Shown: one piece after another, positions 1 to 5,866 of the stretch
Layout of the letters: each line of letters begins with the position of its first letter
Position numbering within the stretch: the first letter of the stretch is position 1
Assembly: GCA_023434095.1 (NCBI GenBank)
Contig: JAEYTJ010000001.1
Coordinates: forward strand, 1 to 5,866
DNA: 5,866 bases
Direction of reading: 5' to 3'
Origin: Pseudomonadota bacterium
Lineage (GTDB): Bacteria; Pseudomonadota; Alphaproteobacteria; Rhizobiales; Xanthobacteraceae
The notes under the pieces: model-generated
Databases searched by the model: none
What the model was told of the DNA's origin: nothing
The model's input: the letters and a program-made list of their open reading frames with translations, nothing else
Program-made: the position numbers and the translations under genes

Positions 1-1821
1 CTCCGGGCGCACATGGTTCTCGTCCACGGCGAGCTTTGCGAGACCGGCGGTGACGTCGATCACCGCCAGCGCCTCGGCGCAGGCGCGGATCGCCTCGGTC
101 TCGGCGGTCACCGCCGCGACCAGCTCGTCGAACAGCAGCTGTTCCAGCGCCAGCGCGCGGTCGCCGGCGCTGGCGATCTTGGCTTCCAGCTCGGCGAGTT
201 CGGTGGAGGTGAAGCGCATCGCCCCCGCCATGGTCTGGCGGTGCATGAAGACGGCGTCGAAGGGCGGCTCGCGCAGCCGGTCGGCGTTTTGCTGGCTCAC
301 CTCGACGAAATAGCCGAGCACCGCATAGTGCCGGATCTTGAGGGCGCGCACCCCCGTCTCCTCGACATAGCGCCGCTCCAGCGCCGCCACCACGCGCCGG
401 CTCTCGTCGCGCAGGGCGCGCGTGGCGTCGAGTTCGGCATGATAGCCGGGGCGGATGAAGCCGCCGTCGCGGCGGTTGAGCGGAATTTCGTCGTCGAGCG
501 CGGCGGTCAGCGTCGCCGCCAAAGCGGGATCCACCCCGCCCAGCGCGCGGGCGGCCTCCTGCAGCTCCGCAGGCGCCGGGGCGTCGGCGATCAGCCCGGC
601 AATGGCGGTGCCCTCATTGAGCCCCCGGCCGATGGCGGCGAGGTCGCGCGGCCCGGCGCGGCCGAGCGCGACGCGCGAGAGGGCGCGGGCGAGGTCCGGC
701 ACGCCGGCCAGCCGATCGCGCAATTGCGCGCGCAGGCTCGTTTCCTCGACCAGGCATTCCACCGCATCGAGCCGCTCACTGATGCGCTTCGGATCTGTCA
801 GCGGCTCGGCGAGGCGGCGCGCGAGCAGGCGCGCCCCGGCCGAGGTGACGGTGCGGTCCACCGCCGCGCACAGGCTCCCGGTGCGCTCGCCGGTGGTGGT
901 GCGCAGGATTTCGAGGTTCGCCCGCGTCGCCGGGTCGATGATCATCGCCTCGGTGGAGGCCTCGCGCTGCGGCCGGCCGAGCGGCGGGCGGGCCCCGAGC
1001 TGGGTGCGCTCGATATAGGCGACGACGGCGCCGGCGGCGGCCAGTTCCGCGCGCGAGAAGCTGCCGAAGGAATCGAGCGTCGCCACCTGGAAGAAGCCGG
1101 CGATGCGCCGCCCGGCAGTGGCGCCGTCGAAGCTCTCTTTCGGCAGCGGGGTCACGGCGGGAAGGCTGCGCCAGAGCGGGCGCAGCTCGGCATCCTCATA
1201 GACCGCATCGGCGACGAGGAGTTCGGCCGGCTCGATGCGGGCGAGGTCGGCGGAAAGCCGGGTGCTGTCGGTTTCCGCGACGCGGAAGGAGCCGGTGGAG
1301 ATGTCCGCGAAGGCGAGGGCGTAGACATAGCCGTCGCCCTCCTCGCCGCTGCCCTTCACCCGGGCGAGGCTTGCCAGCACGTTCTCGCGCCGCGCGTCGA
1401 GCAGCGCGTCCTCGGTGAGCGTGCCGGGTGTGACGAGGCGGATCACGTCGCGCCTGACCACGCTTTTCGGGCCGCGCTTCTTCGCCTCGGCGGGCGGCTC
1501 CATCTGCTCGCACACGGCGACGCGGTGGCCGGCGGCGATGAGCTTGTGGAGATATTCCTCCGCCCGCTCCACCGGCACCCCGCACATCGGGATGTCCTCG
1601 CCCTGGTGCTTGCCGCGCTTGGTGAGCACGATGCCGAGCGTCCTGGCGGCGATCTCGGCGTCCTCAAGGAACAGCTCGTAGAAATCGCCCATGCGGTAGA
1701 ACAGCAGGCTGCCGGGATTGGCCGTCTTGATCTCGATATACTGCGCCATCATCGGCGTGACGCGCTCAGCGTCGGCCGCCTTGGGCGATACGGGCGAGGG
1801 GCTGTTCTCGGGCTGATCCAT
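1..1821 (-). CDS. mutS: DNA mismatch repair protein MutS, N-terminal 607 residues (C-terminus off the left edge)
   Basis: MutS recognises mismatches and small insertion/deletion loops as a dimer and recruits MutL for strand-directed repair in the cytoplasm. The reading frame runs leftward from an ATG at 1821. Residues 39-51 read LLFYRMGDFYELF and carry the mismatch-wedging Phe-X-Glu (F47, E49). They are followed by the conserved stretch containing LTKRG and IPMCGVP. The connector domain follows, with ALAFADISTGSF inside it. The core/lever region shows NLEILR (302-307) and GPRDLAAIGRGL (390-401). The clamp region includes GYFVEV near 503-508. The frame is open to position 1, ending ENHVRPE, just before the ATPase domain. 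About 270-300 residues, including Walker A and B and the helix-turn-helix, lie outside the window, so integrity of the ATPase cannot be judged. The start gives about 24 residues before the conserved PMMAQY segment. No strong Shine-Dalgarno sequence is seen upstream. A very long open frame on the opposite strand over this gene is a GC-rich shadow. Confidence 0.97.
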   Translation of the reverse strand, partial: MDQPENSPSPVSPKAADAERVTPMMAQYIEIKTANPGSLLFYRMGDFYELFLEDAEIAARTLGIVLTKRGKHQGEDIPMCGVPVERAEEYLHKLIAAGHRVAVCEQMEPPAEAKKRGPKSVVRRDVIRLVTPGTLTEDALLDARRENVLASLARVKGSGEEGDGYVYALAFADISTGSFRVAETDSTRLSADLARIEPAELLVADAVYEDAELRPLWRSLPAVTPLPKESFDGATAGRRIAGFFQVATLDSFGSFSRAELAAAGAVVAYIERTQLGARPPLGRPQREASTEAMIIDPATRANLEILRTTTGERTGSLCAAVDRTVTSAGARLLARRLAEPLTDPKRISERLDAVECLVEETSLRAQLRDRLAGVPDLARALSRVALGRAGPRDLAAIGRGLNEGTAIAGLIADAPAPAELQEAARALGGVDPALAATLTAALDDEIPLNRRDGGFIRPGYHAELDATRALRDESRRVVAALERRYVEETGVRALKIRHYAVLGYFVEVSQQNADRLREPPFDAVFMHRQTMAGAMRFTSTELAELEAKIASAGDRALALEQLLFDELVAAVTAETEAIRACAEALAVIDVTAGLAKLAVDENHVRPE

Positions 1822-1901
1822 GGCGGGGACGCTGGCAGAGGGGAGGGGCGCCTTTCAAGCGCCGGGTGCGGTTATCCCCTCACTGTTTCGCCGGATGGGT
1901 A

Positions 1902-1999
1902 TCCTTCGAGGCTCGCTTCGCTCGCACCTCGGGATGACGGCGCACCCGACAACGAGGCCCGTCATGCTGAGGTGCCGGCCAGAGGCCGGCCTCGAAGCA
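1902..1999. repeat. Two-armed palindromic intergenic repeat between mmcB and mutS
   Basis: The left arm (1902-1939, starting TCCTTCGAGG and ending GGATGACG) is an imperfect inverted copy of the right arm (1960-1999, starting CGTCATGCTGAGGTGC and ending CCTCGAAGCA), with a 20-nt spacer. The right arm also folds by itself: 1974-1980 pairs perfectly with 1984-1990 around the loop AGA. The left arm has a different core, with the units CTCGCTTCGCTCG, so the outer stems are conserved while the inner hairpins differ. From general knowledge, elements of this style (CTTCGAGG...ATGACG) are scattered in intergenic regions of Hyphomicrobiales and resemble REP/BIME units. The element could act as an mRNA end or stabiliser for mmcB, whose transcript runs into it. 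No U-tract is present, so it is not a canonical intrinsic terminator. Confidence 0.75.
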
Positions 2000-2042
2000 C
2001 GCAGACCCGTCGTAAAGCGCAAGCGCTGCCCGATTGACGGCG

Positions 2043-2531
2043 CTAAAGCGCCAGTCCGCGCAGCGCCTCGGGGTCCATCAGCCCCATCAGCCGGCCGGCG
2101 GCGGCGCGGGCGAAGCGCAGGGTCAGCGCCTTGCGGGTGGCGCCCGGCATCGGGTGGTGCGGCGCCTCGCGCACCAGCCCCGCGCCGAAGGCGTCAGCGA
2201 CGAGGATTCCGGTGTCCTCGGGCAGGATCTCCAGCGGAAAATCCGGGCCGACGGCGAAGAACAGCCGGTCGCAATGCAGCCGGTATTCCGTCCATTTGCG
2301 GTCGGTGCGGAAGTCGGCGACCGAGGACTTGATCTCCACCACCCACACCTCGCCGCGCAGGTCGAGCGCGGCGATGTCCGCCCGCCGGCCGGAGGCGAGG
2401 CTGAACTCCGGCACGCCGACCAGCCCGCGTGCCGCGATATAGCGCAGCGCGCCGCGCTGTATGCCGCGCGCGGTTTCGGACTGGCGCCCGTCCGGGGGCA
2501 GGACGAGGTCGGGAAAGGCGATGTCGCTCAT
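2043..2531 (-). CDS. mmcB: MmcB-like DNA repair protein, PD-(D/E)XK nuclease fold
   Basis: This 162-residue protein matches the alphaproteobacterial MmcB family, a small DNA-repair-associated group with a PD-(D/E)XK nuclease-like fold. In Caulobacter the family is linked to mitomycin C damage and SOS control. The metal-binding signature is visible: D52 in the RADIAALD strand, then E66 and K68 in VVEIKSS. Further family-typical segments are the DFRTDRKWTEY region (73-83), CDRLFFAV (87-94) and DTGILVAD (106-113). The precise substrate is not established. ATG at 2531 is the only reasonable start, because an in-frame TAG (stop of the upstream MATE gene) lies four codons before it. The GGAGG-like run lies about 20 nt upstream, too far for an ordinary ribosome site, so translation may be coupled to the MATE gene. 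The stop is TAG at 2043-2045, and a palindromic repeat follows. Assignment to the family is from recognition of the sequence, not a search. Confidence 0.85.
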   Translation of the reverse strand: MSDIAFPDLVLPPDGRQSETARGIQRGALRYIAARGLVGVPEFSLASGRRADIAALDLRGEVWVVEIKSSVADFRTDRKWTEYRLHCDRLFFAVGPDFPLEILPEDTGILVADAFGAGLVREAPHHPMPGATRKALTLRFARAAAGRLMGLMDPEALRGLAL

Positions 2532-2535
2532 TCCC

Positions 2536-2550
2536 GTACTCTATCCGTTC
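2536..2550. promoter_or_regulatory. Candidate LexA (SOS) box just upstream of mmcB
   Basis: On the plus strand the sequence is GTAC-N7-GTTC, one base off the alphaproteobacterial LexA operator GTTC-N7-GTTC with the exact 7-base spacing. It ends 5 nt upstream of the mmcB ATG and overlaps the last codons and stop of the MATE gene. Because mmcB belongs to an SOS-controlled family in Caulobacter, LexA repression of mmcB from a promoter inside the MATE 3' end is plausible. One half-site is imperfect and no matching promoter elements are clear, so this is a prediction only. Confidence 0.4.
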
Positions 2551-4007
2551 TCCTCCTCGCGAGGGAAGACCCCGGCCGCGGTCTCGATGGCCGGGGCATC
2601 CTCGCCGCGCGAGAAGGGCGGCAGTTCCGGGCCGGCCAGCGCCGTTGCCGGCGCGGGCGGCGGGGTGCCGGCGTGCAGCCGGCGCACCACGGCGAAGGCG
2701 CAGATCAGCGCCGCCACGCCGAAGGCGACCGAGCCGAGCGCCTGCCCGGCGATCACCCCCTCGACGCCGTACCAGCGGCTGCCGAGCCAGACGAAGGGAA
2801 TGGTGCCGAGCGTCGCCCGCCCCCAGTTGAACAGCGTCGACAGCAGCGGCGCGCCGAGATTGTTGAAGGCGGCATTGGCGACGAACAGCGCGCCGAAGAA
2901 CACATAGGCGCCCGCCGCGTAGAGGCAGAAGAACTCCACCAGCGCGACGCCTTCCGGCGATAGGCCGAACAGGCCGGCGAGCGGCTGCCGGGCGAGCGCC
3001 AGGATCAGCCACACGCCGAGCACATAGGCCAGGGTCAGCTTGAGGCTGTCGCGCACCGCCTGCCGCACCCGGTCGTAGCGCTGGGCGCCGACATTCTGGC
3101 CGATCACCGGGCCGATGGCGCCGGTCAGCGCGAAGAGCGGGCCGAAGGCGACCGGGATCAGCCGGCCGATCACCGCCCAGGCCGCCACTGCCGCGTCGCC
3201 ATGCGGCGCGAGGGCGAAGGTGATGTAGGCATTGCCCACGGGCGTCGCGACATTGGTGAGGATGGCCGGCACGGCGATGGCCGAGAGCGGCCCGACATCG
3301 GCAAGGAAGTCCGGCAGACGCGGGGGCGCGGCGAGCTTGTGCACCCGGATCACCGCGTTGAGGCCGTACAGGGTCATCACCACCCGCGCCAGCACCGTCG
3401 CGATGGCCGCGCCCTCCACGCCGAGGCCGAGGGCGAGGATGAGCAGCGGGTCGAGCAGGGCGGTGGTGATGCCGCCCGAGAGTGTCACCCACATGGAGCG
3501 CCGCGCATCGCCGATGCCGCGCAGCGTGCCCGAGGCGGCCATGCCGAGGCCGAGCAGCGGGGTCGAGGGCAGCACGATGAGCAGGAAGTCGCGCGCCAGC
3601 TCCAGCGTGCGGCCGGTGGCCCCCAGCAGCGCCAGCAGCGGCCCGAGGAAGGGCAGCATGGCCAGCGTCATCGCCCCGGTGGCGAGCGCCATGTAGATCA
3701 GCGACGAGGTGGAGAGCCGCCGCCCGTCCTCGATCCGCCCGCTGCCGATTGCCCGCGACACCAGCGCCGAGCCGGCGATCATCACGCCGATGCCGACCGA
3801 GGTGGTGAAGAACATCACCGTACCGGCATAGCCGATGGCCGCCGCCAGCTCCTCCTCGCCGAGCAGGGAGATGTAGAACAGGTTGAGCAGGTCGACGACG
3901 AACACCGCCATCAGCCCGACCGAGCCGGCCGCGGTCATGGTGGCGACATGGCGCAGCGTCGAGCCTTCGACGAAGCGGGCCTTCAGCGGTCGGGGGCGCG
4001 TATCCAT
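2541..4007 (-). CDS. MATE family efflux transporter (multidrug/cation antiporter)
   Basis: This is a 488-residue inner-membrane protein of the MATE (NorM/DinF-like) superfamily, whose members export cationic drugs or metabolites in exchange for Na+ or H+. It shows about twelve hydrophobic segments from residue 20 to 442, in two homologous halves. A conserved acidic residue, D39, lies in TM1 (AVFVVDLLNLFYISLLG), as expected for the family. The internal repeat motif appears as GVEGAAIAT (196-204) and GVEGVIAGQALG (414-425). GQNVGAQRYDRVRQAV (303-318) is the typical loop after TM7-8. A Pro/Ala-rich, charged cytoplasmic tail covers about 447-488. I chose ATG 4007 (MDTRPRP) because it leaves the usual short leader before TM1. 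The frame stays open upstream to 4307, but that extension would overlap argB and is not membrane-like. No clear Shine-Dalgarno sequence precedes 4007. The gene ends 9 nt before mmcB, in the same frame, suggesting co-transcription. The substrate cannot be told from sequence. Confidence 0.93.
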   Translation of the reverse strand: MDTRPRPLKARFVEGSTLRHVATMTAAGSVGLMAVFVVDLLNLFYISLLGEEELAAAIGYAGTVMFFTTSVGIGVMIAGSALVSRAIGSGRIEDGRRLSTSSLIYMALATGAMTLAMLPFLGPLLALLGATGRTLELARDFLLIVLPSTPLLGLGMAASGTLRGIGDARRSMWVTLSGGITTALLDPLLILALGLGVEGAAIATVLARVVMTLYGLNAVIRVHKLAAPPRLPDFLADVGPLSAIAVPAILTNVATPVGNAYITFALAPHGDAAVAAWAVIGRLIPVAFGPLFALTGAIGPVIGQNVGAQRYDRVRQAVRDSLKLTLAYVLGVWLILALARQPLAGLFGLSPEGVALVEFFCLYAAGAYVFFGALFVANAAFNNLGAPLLSTLFNWGRATLGTIPFVWLGSRWYGVEGVIAGQALGSVAFGVAALICAFAVVRRLHAGTPPPAPATALAGPELPPFSRGEDAPAIETAAGVFPREEENG

Positions 4008-4052
4008 GGGCGTGGATATGGCATGGACCGACCCCCTCGCACAGGCTCGCCG

Positions 4053-4072
4053 GTGCAAGCGGCCGCTTGCAC
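4053..4072. promoter_or_regulatory. Perfect 20-bp palindrome upstream of the MATE gene (candidate operator or hairpin)
   Basis: The half-site GTGCAAGCGG is followed immediately by its exact reverse complement, with no spacer and no mismatch. The palindrome ends 45 nt upstream of the MATE start codon, in the divergent intergenic region. The position and symmetry suit the operator of a dimeric repressor such as those controlling efflux pumps. Alternatively, it could form an 8-bp hairpin with a GGCC loop in the MATE leader RNA. No regulator gene lies within the window, so the binding protein is unknown. Confidence 0.45.
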
Positions 4073-4106
4073 GCACGCCGCCACGCCCGCCATCGCGCCG
4101 ACACAG

Positions 4107-4149
4107 GGCGGTGGCACCGCCTGCCGCGCGGGGATGGCGCGACGCGCCA
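4107..4149. repeat. Pair of 15-nt odd palindromes in the divergent MATE-argB intergenic region
   Basis: Two short perfect inverted repeats lie close together. Positions 4107-4121 consist of GGCGGTG, a central G, and CACCGCC. Positions 4135-4149 consist of TGGCGCG, a central A, and CGCGCCA. Each has 7-bp arms around one base, and their centres are 28 bp apart. They could be operator half-sites or weak RNA hairpins, but the very high G+C makes such repeats easier to get by chance than the 20-bp palindrome nearby. Confidence 0.25.
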
Positions 4150-4160
4150 CGCCGTGATGA

Positions 4161-4190
4161 TTGAGAAGCGTCATCGAAATCGGCTAGAAG
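4161..4190 (+). promoter_or_regulatory. Possible sigma70-type promoter for argB
   Basis: TTGAGA (4161-4166, one base off TTGACA) is followed after 18 nt by TAGAAG (4185-4190, four of six matches to TATAAT). It stands in the least GC-rich stretch of the intergenic region, about 74 nt before the chosen argB start. It is the best promoter-like pair seen between the divergent genes, but support is from pattern alone. Confidence 0.35.
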
Positions 4191-4263
4191 GGCTCGCCCG
4201 CCCCGCGCCTGCGCCGCGCCCGCCATGTCCCACCCTCCGCTCACCTGTGCGAACGGACCCGCC

Positions 4264-5169
4264 ATGACCGTCGAGACGACCGCCGAAACCATCGACGACC
4301 ACACCAAGGCCCGCGTGCTGGTGCAGGCGCTGCCGCATATGCAGCGCTACGACGACGCCGTCATCGTGGTGAAATATGGCGGCCACGCCATGGGCGACGA
4401 GCAGGTGGCGCGGGACTTCGCCCAGGACATCGTGCTGCTGGAGCAGTCCGGCGTGAACCCGGTCGTGGTGCATGGCGGCGGGCCGCAGATCGGCGCCATG
4501 CTGGCCAAGCTCGGCATCAAGTCGGAATTCGCGGCCGGGCTGCGCATCACCGACAAGGCGACCGTCGAGATCGTCGAGATGGTGCTGGCCGGCTCGATCA
4601 ACAAATCGCTCGTCGGCTTCATCAACGAGGCCGGCGGCAAGGCGCTGGGGCTGTCCGGCAAGGACGGCAACATGGTCGTCGCCTCCAAGGTGACGCGCTC
4701 CGTGCGCGATCCCGATTCGAACATCGAGCAGGTGGTCGACCTCGGCTTCGTCGGCGAGCCCGAGACGGTGGACACCACCGTGCTCGACCAGATCCTCGGC
4801 CGCGAGCTCATCCCGGTGCTGGCGCCCGTCGCCACCGGCAAGGACGGCGGCACGTTCAACGTCAATGCCGACACCTTTGCGGGTGCCATCGCCGGCGCAC
4901 TCGGGGCCAAGCGCCTGCTGCTGCTGACCGACGTGCCCGGCGTGCTCGACGCCGACAAGCAGCTGATCAAGGAACTGACCATCGCCCAGGCGCGGGCGCT
5001 GATCGCCGACGGCACCATTTCCGGCGGCATGATCCCGAAGGTCGAGACCTGCATCTACGCGCTGGAGCAGGGCGTCGAGGGGGTGGTGATCCTCGACGGC
5101 AAGGTGTCGCATTCGGTGCTGCTGGAACTGCTGACCGACCACGGCGCCGGCACGCTCATCACGCGGTGA
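4264..5169 (+). CDS. argB: Acetylglutamate kinase (N-acetyl-L-glutamate 5-phosphotransferase)
   Basis: ArgB phosphorylates N-acetylglutamate with ATP, the second step of arginine biosynthesis, in the cytoplasm. The protein has the amino-acid-kinase fold. K37-Y-G-G-H-A-M starts the phosphate-binding strand. H70-G-G-G-P is the glycine-rich acetylglutamate/ATP loop, and R94 is in GLRITDK. N199-V-N-A-D binds substrate, D223 is in LLTDVPGVLD, and K259 in GGMIPKVETC contacts ATP. The C-terminus ends in HGAGTLITR. The roughly 30-residue N-terminal extension before the first strand is the helix found in hexameric, arginine-inhibited enzymes and absent from E. coli ArgB, so feedback inhibition is likely (inference). 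ATG 4264 gives 301 residues, the usual size in this group. An in-frame ATG at 4225 would add 13 residues of low-complexity leader. Neither has a strong Shine-Dalgarno sequence. The next gene downstream is the HAD phosphatase, about 200 nt away. Confidence 0.97.
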   Translation: MTVETTAETIDDHTKARVLVQALPHMQRYDDAVIVVKYGGHAMGDEQVARDFAQDIVLLEQSGVNPVVVHGGGPQIGAMLAKLGIKSEFAAGLRITDKATVEIVEMVLAGSINKSLVGFINEAGGKALGLSGKDGNMVVASKVTRSVRDPDSNIEQVVDLGFVGEPETVDTTVLDQILGRELIPVLAPVATGKDGGTFNVNADTFAGAIAGALGAKRLLLLTDVPGVLDADKQLIKELTIAQARALIADGTISGGMIPKVETCIYALEQGVEGVVILDGKVSHSVLLELLTDHGAGTLITR

Positions 5170-5198
5170 TGCGAAAGGCCGCGTGACCTCGCCGGCCG

Positions 5199-5291
5199 CG
5201 TCATCCCCGGGCTGGTCCCGGGGATCCCCGTCTTCGGCGAGGCGCACGGGCAGGAACGTCGTGGATGGCCGGGCCAGGCCCGGCCATGACG
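5199..5291. repeat. Two-armed palindromic intergenic repeat downstream of argB
   Basis: The left arm (5199-5227, beginning CGTCATCCCCGGG) and right arm (5262-5291, ending CCCGGCCATGACG) are imperfect inverted copies separated by 34 nt. Each arm is itself a perfect 9-bp hairpin with a 5-nt loop: 5203-5211 with 5217-5225, and 5265-5273 with 5279-5287. The style GTCAT-CCCCGGG...CCCGGGG / GGCCGGG...CCCGGCC-ATGAC is, from general knowledge, a common dispersed intergenic repeat in Hyphomicrobiales. It may form the 3' end of the argB transcript or separate it from the HAD gene. There is no T-run after it, so it is not a classical intrinsic terminator. Confidence 0.75.
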
Positions 5292-5359
5292 GCTCTGAAG
5301 TCCTGTGACCGCGGCGAGTGTTCCAATCGGCGCTCGCCCCGCCGCGCGCTCTTCGCTAT

Positions 5360-5367
5360 GGAGGAGG
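5360..5367 (+). promoter_or_regulatory. Strong Shine-Dalgarno sequence that sets the start of the HAD phosphatase
   Basis: GGAGGAGG lies just before the ATG at 5370, with GGAGG at 5360-5364 leaving a 5-nt spacing. An in-frame ATG at 5358 overlaps this ribosome site and would add only MEEV, so the site favours 5370. It is the strongest ribosome-binding sequence in the window. Confidence 0.7.
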
Positions 5368-5369
5368 TC

Positions 5370-5866
5370 ATGACGACGCCCCCCCGAGACCTCCCCGCCA
5401 CGTCCGCCCCCGTCGACTTCGCGCATGTCGAGACCTGGGTGTTCGATCTCGACAACACGCTCTATCCGCCCGGGCTCGACCTGTGGCGGCAGATCGACAT
5501 GAAGATGCGCGCCTATATCGCCAATTTCCTCGGCCTGACGCTGGACGAGGCCTTCGCGCTGCAGAAGGGCTATTACCGGAAATACGGCACCTCGCTGCGC
5601 GGGCTGATGATCGAGCACGCGATGGATCCGGACGATTTCCTTGCCCATGTCCACGCCATCGATCTCACCAGCCTCGACGCCGCCCCCGCGCTCGGCGATG
5701 CGCTGGGCGCGCTGCCCGGCCGCAAGCTCGTCTACACCAACGGCTCGCGCGGCCATGCCGAGCAGGTGCTGGCCAAGCTCGGCATCTCCGAGCATTTCGC
5801 CGATGTGCACGACATCGTCGCCGCCGAATTCCACCCCAAGCCGCAGGAAAACGCCTATCGCGGCTT
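5370..5866 (+). CDS. HAD-superfamily hydrolase, probable pyrimidine 5'-nucleotidase, N-terminal 165 residues (right edge cuts it)
   Basis: This reading frame starts at ATG 5370 and is open to the end of the window. HAD motif I is FDLDNTLY, with the nucleophile D26 and the general acid/base D28. Motif II is VYTNGS, with T123. The motif III lysine is K157 in FHPKPQENAY. The segment YYRKYGTSLRGLM (68-80) in the helical cap is typical of the bacterial and yeast Sdt1-like pyrimidine 5'-nucleotidase family, which dephosphorylates UMP/CMP and related compounds. The true substrate here is unproven. The final acidic motif IV and about 60-80 residues lie beyond the window. The first 20 residues (Pro/Thr/Ala-rich) are a poorly conserved leader. 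The gene follows argB on the same strand, an order common in Hyphomicrobiales, where dapD often comes next. A palindromic repeat lies between, so they may not share one transcript. Confidence 0.9.
   Translation, partial: MTTPPRDLPATSAPVDFAHVETWVFDLDNTLYPPGLDLWRQIDMKMRAYIANFLGLTLDEAFALQKGYYRKYGTSLRGLMIEHAMDPDDFLAHVHAIDLTSLDAAPALGDALGALPGRKLVYTNGSRGHAEQVLAKLGISEHFADVHDIVAAEFHPKPQENAYRG

Noticed and set aside
1847..1863. GGCGC/GCGCC inverted repeat in the mutS leader
   Set aside because: A 5-bp GC stem with a 7-nt loop is common by chance at this base composition, and nothing else supports a regulatory role.
2016..2027. AGCGC-AA-GCGCT inverted repeat downstream of mmcB as a terminator
   Set aside because: The loop is too short, the stem is only about 4 bp once folded, and no T-run follows.
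13..2037. A 674-codon open frame on the plus strand across mutS
   Set aside because: It is antisense to a clear mutS. Its product is Arg/Gly/Ala/His-rich without recognisable domains, as expected for shadow frames in high-GC DNA.
2194..4104. A 636-codon minus-strand frame overlapping the MATE and mmcB genes
   Set aside because: It is frame-shifted relative to the membrane protein. The translation is Arg/Ala/Pro-rich and lacks hydrophobic segments, while the neighbouring frame gives a full MATE protein.
4008..4307. N-terminal extension of the MATE protein to an ATG at 4307
   Set aside because: It would overlap the argB start and adds about 100 residues with no family similarity. ATG 4007 gives the normal MATE length.
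4171..5247. A 358-codon open frame on the minus strand across argB
   Set aside because: It is antisense to argB, with an Asp/His/Gly-rich composition and no known motifs. It also runs through the intergenic repeat.
5055..5834. A 259-codon minus-strand frame opposite the HAD gene
   Set aside because: It lies antisense to a frame containing clear HAD motifs I, II and III, and it reads through the palindromic repeat.

Overview
The window is GC-rich chromosomal DNA from an alphaproteobacterium, most likely a member of the Hyphomicrobiales (Rhizobiales), with a Xanthobacteraceae-like flavour. The evidence is the very high G+C, the sequences of ArgB and MutS, the argB to HAD-nucleotidase gene order that is common in this group, an MmcB-type protein, and two kinds of palindromic intergenic repeat that are frequent in these genomes. 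The taxonomic call is an inference from protein and repeat style, not from a marker gene.

Layout. Positions 1-1821 (minus strand) hold the first 607 codons of mutS; its ATPase end lies off the left edge. A 221-bp gap follows (1822-2042), carrying a two-armed palindromic repeat. Positions 2043-2531 (minus) encode an MmcB-like PD-(D/E)XK DNA-repair protein. Nine bases upstream of it ends a MATE-family multidrug/cation antiporter gene (2541-4007, minus), so these two form a likely operon. A possible LexA (SOS) box sits exactly at their junction. The 256-bp divergent intergenic region (4008-4263) holds a perfect 20-bp palindrome, two shorter palindromes and a plausible sigma70-type promoter for argB. 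Positions 4264-5169 (plus) encode N-acetylglutamate kinase (ArgB). A 200-bp spacer with a second, different two-armed palindromic repeat leads to a HAD-superfamily pyrimidine 5'-nucleotidase-like gene (5370 onward, plus), cut by the right edge.

How the genes relate. The left half has a genome-maintenance theme: mismatch repair (mutS), a predicted damage-response nuclease-fold protein (mmcB) and an efflux pump that could share its transcript. The right half is metabolic: the second step of arginine biosynthesis, followed by a nucleotide or phosphometabolite phosphatase. No mobile element, CRISPR array, RNA gene or phage gene is visible. I see no wholly new system. The items most worth a second look are the junction SOS-like box and the perfect palindrome upstream of the MATE gene.
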